Shown: positions 5,086 to 6,300 of the stretch, one piece after another
How the letters are laid out: each line of letters opens with the position of its first letter
Position numbering within the stretch: the stretch's first letter is position 1
DNA from: Actinomycetota bacterium
GTDB lineage: Bacteria; Actinomycetota; Humimicrobiia; Humimicrobiales; Humimicrobiaceae
Length of the DNA: 6,300 bases
Direction of reading: 5' to 3'
Assembly (NCBI GenBank): GCA_004376325.1
Contig: SOKC01000025.1
Location: 1-6,300, forward strand
The notes under the pieces: model-generated
Told to the model about the DNA's origin: nothing
The model's input: only the letters and a program-made list of their open reading frames with translations
The model's database searches: none
Position numbers and translations under genes: made by a program

Positions 5086-5162
5086 TTCTAACCTCCTTTT
5101 TCTTATTTCTTCAGGTCTAATAACATTGCCTTTGGAGGTAGAAGCAAGATATTTGCTCTATC
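5086..5162 (-). promoter_or_regulatory. RRM leader with a sequestered ribosome binding site and a competing hairpin
   Basis: In the minus-strand leader, TTCTACCTCC (5134-5143) is complementary to GGAGGTTAGAA (5086-5096) with a single bulged base. This 10-bp helix contains the whole Shine-Dalgarno site of the RRM gene, closing a 37-base loop. A second hairpin, AGCAA (5153-5157) with TTGCT (5143-5147) extended through 5137-5141/5158-5162, uses part of the same strand, so the two folds exclude each other. This is the layout of a translational switch; the trigger (temperature, protein feedback or ligand) is not visible. Confidence 0.55.
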
Positions 5163-5200
5163 ACTATGAAGGAACATTATTAAACGTAAAAATATTAGGT

Positions 5201-5229
5201 ATTATAACTTTTTTTATAAAATATAGCTA
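5201..5229 (-). promoter_or_regulatory. Probable promoter of the RRM gene
   Basis: A perfect TATAAT lies at 5201-5206 on the minus strand. The -35 at the right distance (TAGCTA, 5224-5229) is poor. The start site near 5194 would give a leader of about 110 nt, long enough to hold the structures at 5086-5162. Confidence 0.45.
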
Positions 5230-5341
5230 ATAATATTTTATTTAGGCCAATAAATCCGGTACCTTTAAAATATATAGATATTTATTTGTGAGACTTCTCT
5301 AAGTAAAAAAGAAGCAATAGAAGAAATAAAAAAATATGCCT

Positions 5342-6127
5342 TCACTCTTCTGGGTATCCAATCGGGATTATATAAAGAGGTATATAGTCCTGGGGTAAAT
5401 CCAACAAATCCTGAATATAACTATCATCAAAAGCTCCTACAGGGACTGCTCCCAGGCCAAGCGCTACAGCCTGCAGCAGTATATTCTGGCAGGAGTGCCC
5501 AGCTTCTAAATGTACATACCTTATACCCCTATTGCCATACTTTGCTGTAGTTCTTTCATAAACAGCAGTGATAATTATATTTACCGGAGCGTCTGCAACA
5601 AATCCCTGAAAGAGAACACCTTGTACCAGGTCTGGTCTTAAATCATCCGGGTTTAATTTTATAATTTTATGACCATCCGGAATATAGTGAAATACACCAT
5701 CGCTTTTTAATAAAAATATTTCAAGGGGATAAAGTGCACCTGCAGATGGGGACGTTCTAAAACCAGTAGATTCCTGGGTGATCCCCTGAGCAGCCCAGAG
5801 GATCTGGGATATCTGATTAAGACTTAATTCTTTAGAAGAAAAATTTCTCACTGACCTTCTACTGTTTAAAGCTTCTTCCAGGGAGATATTGCTTTCTAAT
5901 TCAGGCTGTGGGAGCATAATTTCTTCTCCTCTCATATTATTTTTTGTTTTATCCTCTTCTTCTCCGGCATTATCTTTTGACTTTTCTTTGATTGTATGAG
6001 TGATATAAGAGCTTACCTCGCGTAGTCCATTACAGGATATTAATGAAATGAGCAAAGCCACCAGGACTAGAAATGTAATTGATATTTTTAAAGCTAAAGT
6101 CAAAGTTTTAACTCTCTTATCACTCAT
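5342..6127 (-). CDS. SagB/ThcOx-type nitroreductase with a lipoprotein signal and an internal start
   Basis: Encodes 261 residues. The N-terminus has a hydrophobic segment (about 13-31) ending in the lipobox LISC, so C32 would be lipidated. A charged linker (33-75) leads to the nitroreductase-fold core, which carries SRRSVRNF (89-96, FMN phosphate-contact region), SPSAGALYPLEI (126-137, diagnostic of the SagB/ThcOx branch) and VALGLGAVPVGAFDD (221-235). The family binds FMN and oxidises or reduces small molecules or peptide azolines; the substrate is unknown here, and no azoline biosynthesis gene is visible nearby. With this start the enzyme sits outside the cytoplasmic membrane. GAGGAG at 6131-6136 serves the ATG at 6127 with tight spacing. 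Residue M71 (ATG at 5917) is preceded by AGGAG eight bases away and would give a complete cytosolic 191-residue enzyme. The call is firm for the core, open for location. Confidence 0.92.
   Translation of the reverse strand: MSDKRVKTLTLALKISITFLVLVALLISLISCNGLREVSSYITHTIKEKSKDNAGEEEDKTKNNMRGEEIMLPQPELESNISLEEALNSRRSVRNFSSKELSLNQISQILWAAQGITQESTGFRTSPSAGALYPLEIFLLKSDGVFHYIPDGHKIIKLNPDDLRPDLVQGVLFQGFVADAPVNIIITAVYERTTAKYGNRGIRYVHLEAGHSCQNILLQAVALGLGAVPVGAFDDSYIQDLLDLPQDYIPLYIIPIGYPEE
5915..5933 (-). promoter_or_regulatory. Internal ribosome binding site and alternative start within the nitroreductase gene
   Basis: On the minus strand GAGAGGAG (5926-5933) is followed eight bases later by an in-frame ATG (5915-5917, residue 71). 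The sequence from here, MLPQPELESNISLEEAL, is where many unlipidated SagB-type enzymes begin. This ribosome site is better spaced than the one at the first start. Confidence 0.45.
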
Positions 6128-6180
6128 AAACTCCTCAGTAAATATTATACATCAATTATCCCAAATTATAAGAAAGCAGT

Positions 6181-6218
6181 ATTCTATTAGAACTATCAGG
6201 ATAGTTTTTTTATAGAAT
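6181..6218. repeat. Nested inverted repeats in the nitroreductase leader
   Basis: Outer arms ATTCTAT (6181-6187) and ATAGAAT (6212-6218) enclose inner arms AACTAT (6191-6196) and ATAGTT (6201-6206). On the plus strand the inner stem is followed by six T, which looks like a weak terminator, but no plus-strand gene precedes it. On the minus strand the structure falls in the probable 5' leader of the nitroreductase gene. Confidence 0.5.
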
Positions 6219-6236
6219 TAAAAAAAATATAAATTT

Positions 6237-6265
6237 CTTATATAATACTTATTTAATACTTTCAA
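6237..6265 (-). promoter_or_regulatory. Probable promoter of the nitroreductase gene
   Basis: TTGAAA (6260-6265) and TATAAG (6237-6242) are 17 bases apart on the minus strand, each matching the sigma-A consensus in five of six positions. The start site near 6230 gives a leader of about 100 nt containing the nested dyad. TATAAT boxes closer to the gene (6144-6149, 6165-6170) lack a good -35. Confidence 0.5.
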
Positions 6266-6300
6266 TTAATTTAATCGAGAATATTTTATCTTTACTGTAA

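Noticed and set aside
5287..5341. Plus-strand stretch reading SLSKKEAIEEIKKYAF
   Set aside because: It looks helix-like but comes from an A-rich run, has no start or ribosome site, and continues antisense into the nitroreductase gene.
6191..6210. Plus-strand intrinsic terminator
   Set aside because: The stem has only 6 bp, mostly A-T, and no plus-strand gene precedes it; it is better seen as part of the nested dyad in the minus-strand leader.
1..6300. CRISPR array, tRNA, rRNA or phage genes
   Set aside because: No regularly spaced repeats, cloverleaf or rRNA-like segment, integrase or structural phage gene was seen; the excisionase-like HTH alone does not imply a prophage.

Overview
The window is AT-rich and every gene that can be supported lies on the minus strand, so transcription runs from high to low coordinates. 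The source looks like a low-GC anaerobic bacterium of the Bacillota / Halanaerobiales / Atribacterota kind. That is inferred from codon use, from a Tad pilus locus in the order flp-tadE-tadG, and from a small bacterial RRM protein and a SagB-type nitroreductase. No marker gene here settles the taxon.

Reading in the direction of transcription, positions 6300-5342 hold a leader and a SagB-type nitroreductase. The enzyme has a lipoprotein signal, and a second start with a good ribosome site lies in front of the catalytic core. Positions 5206-4816 hold a small RRM RNA-binding protein. Its leader of about 110 nt contains a 10-bp pairing that buries the ribosome binding site, plus a competing hairpin. 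Positions 4815-4502 hold an unidentified open frame without a good start and a 14-bp perfect inverted repeat.

Positions 4411-2909 form one unit. It has an extended -10 promoter, an unreported-looking 36-codon ORF, two mutually exclusive hairpins (one followed by a T run, like an attenuator), and then a 433-residue lipoprotein with no clear ribosome site. The lipoprotein has a duplicated beta-rich module and a PsbP/DcrB-like C-terminal region. It is followed by the wreck of a rhodanese gene (2725-2874) that has lost its active-site loop. Positions 2724-2337 are very AT-rich and non-coding, with one clear minus-strand terminator at about 2465-2489.

Positions 2336-1 are the start of a Tad (Flp) pilus operon. 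A near-consensus promoter drives a small excisionase/MerR-like HTH protein, followed by the pilin flp, the pseudopilin tadE, a TadG-like protein and the first codons of a probable cpaB. Flp is the pilus subunit, TadE and TadG are accessory pseudopilins, and CpaB works at the cell envelope during assembly. The motor, secretin (if any) and prepilin peptidase should lie beyond the left edge. An 11-bp perfect dyad separates flp from tadE, and a possible second promoter follows it, which could set a high Flp:TadE ratio. A related 18-19 base motif occurs on both sides of the HTH-flp pair.
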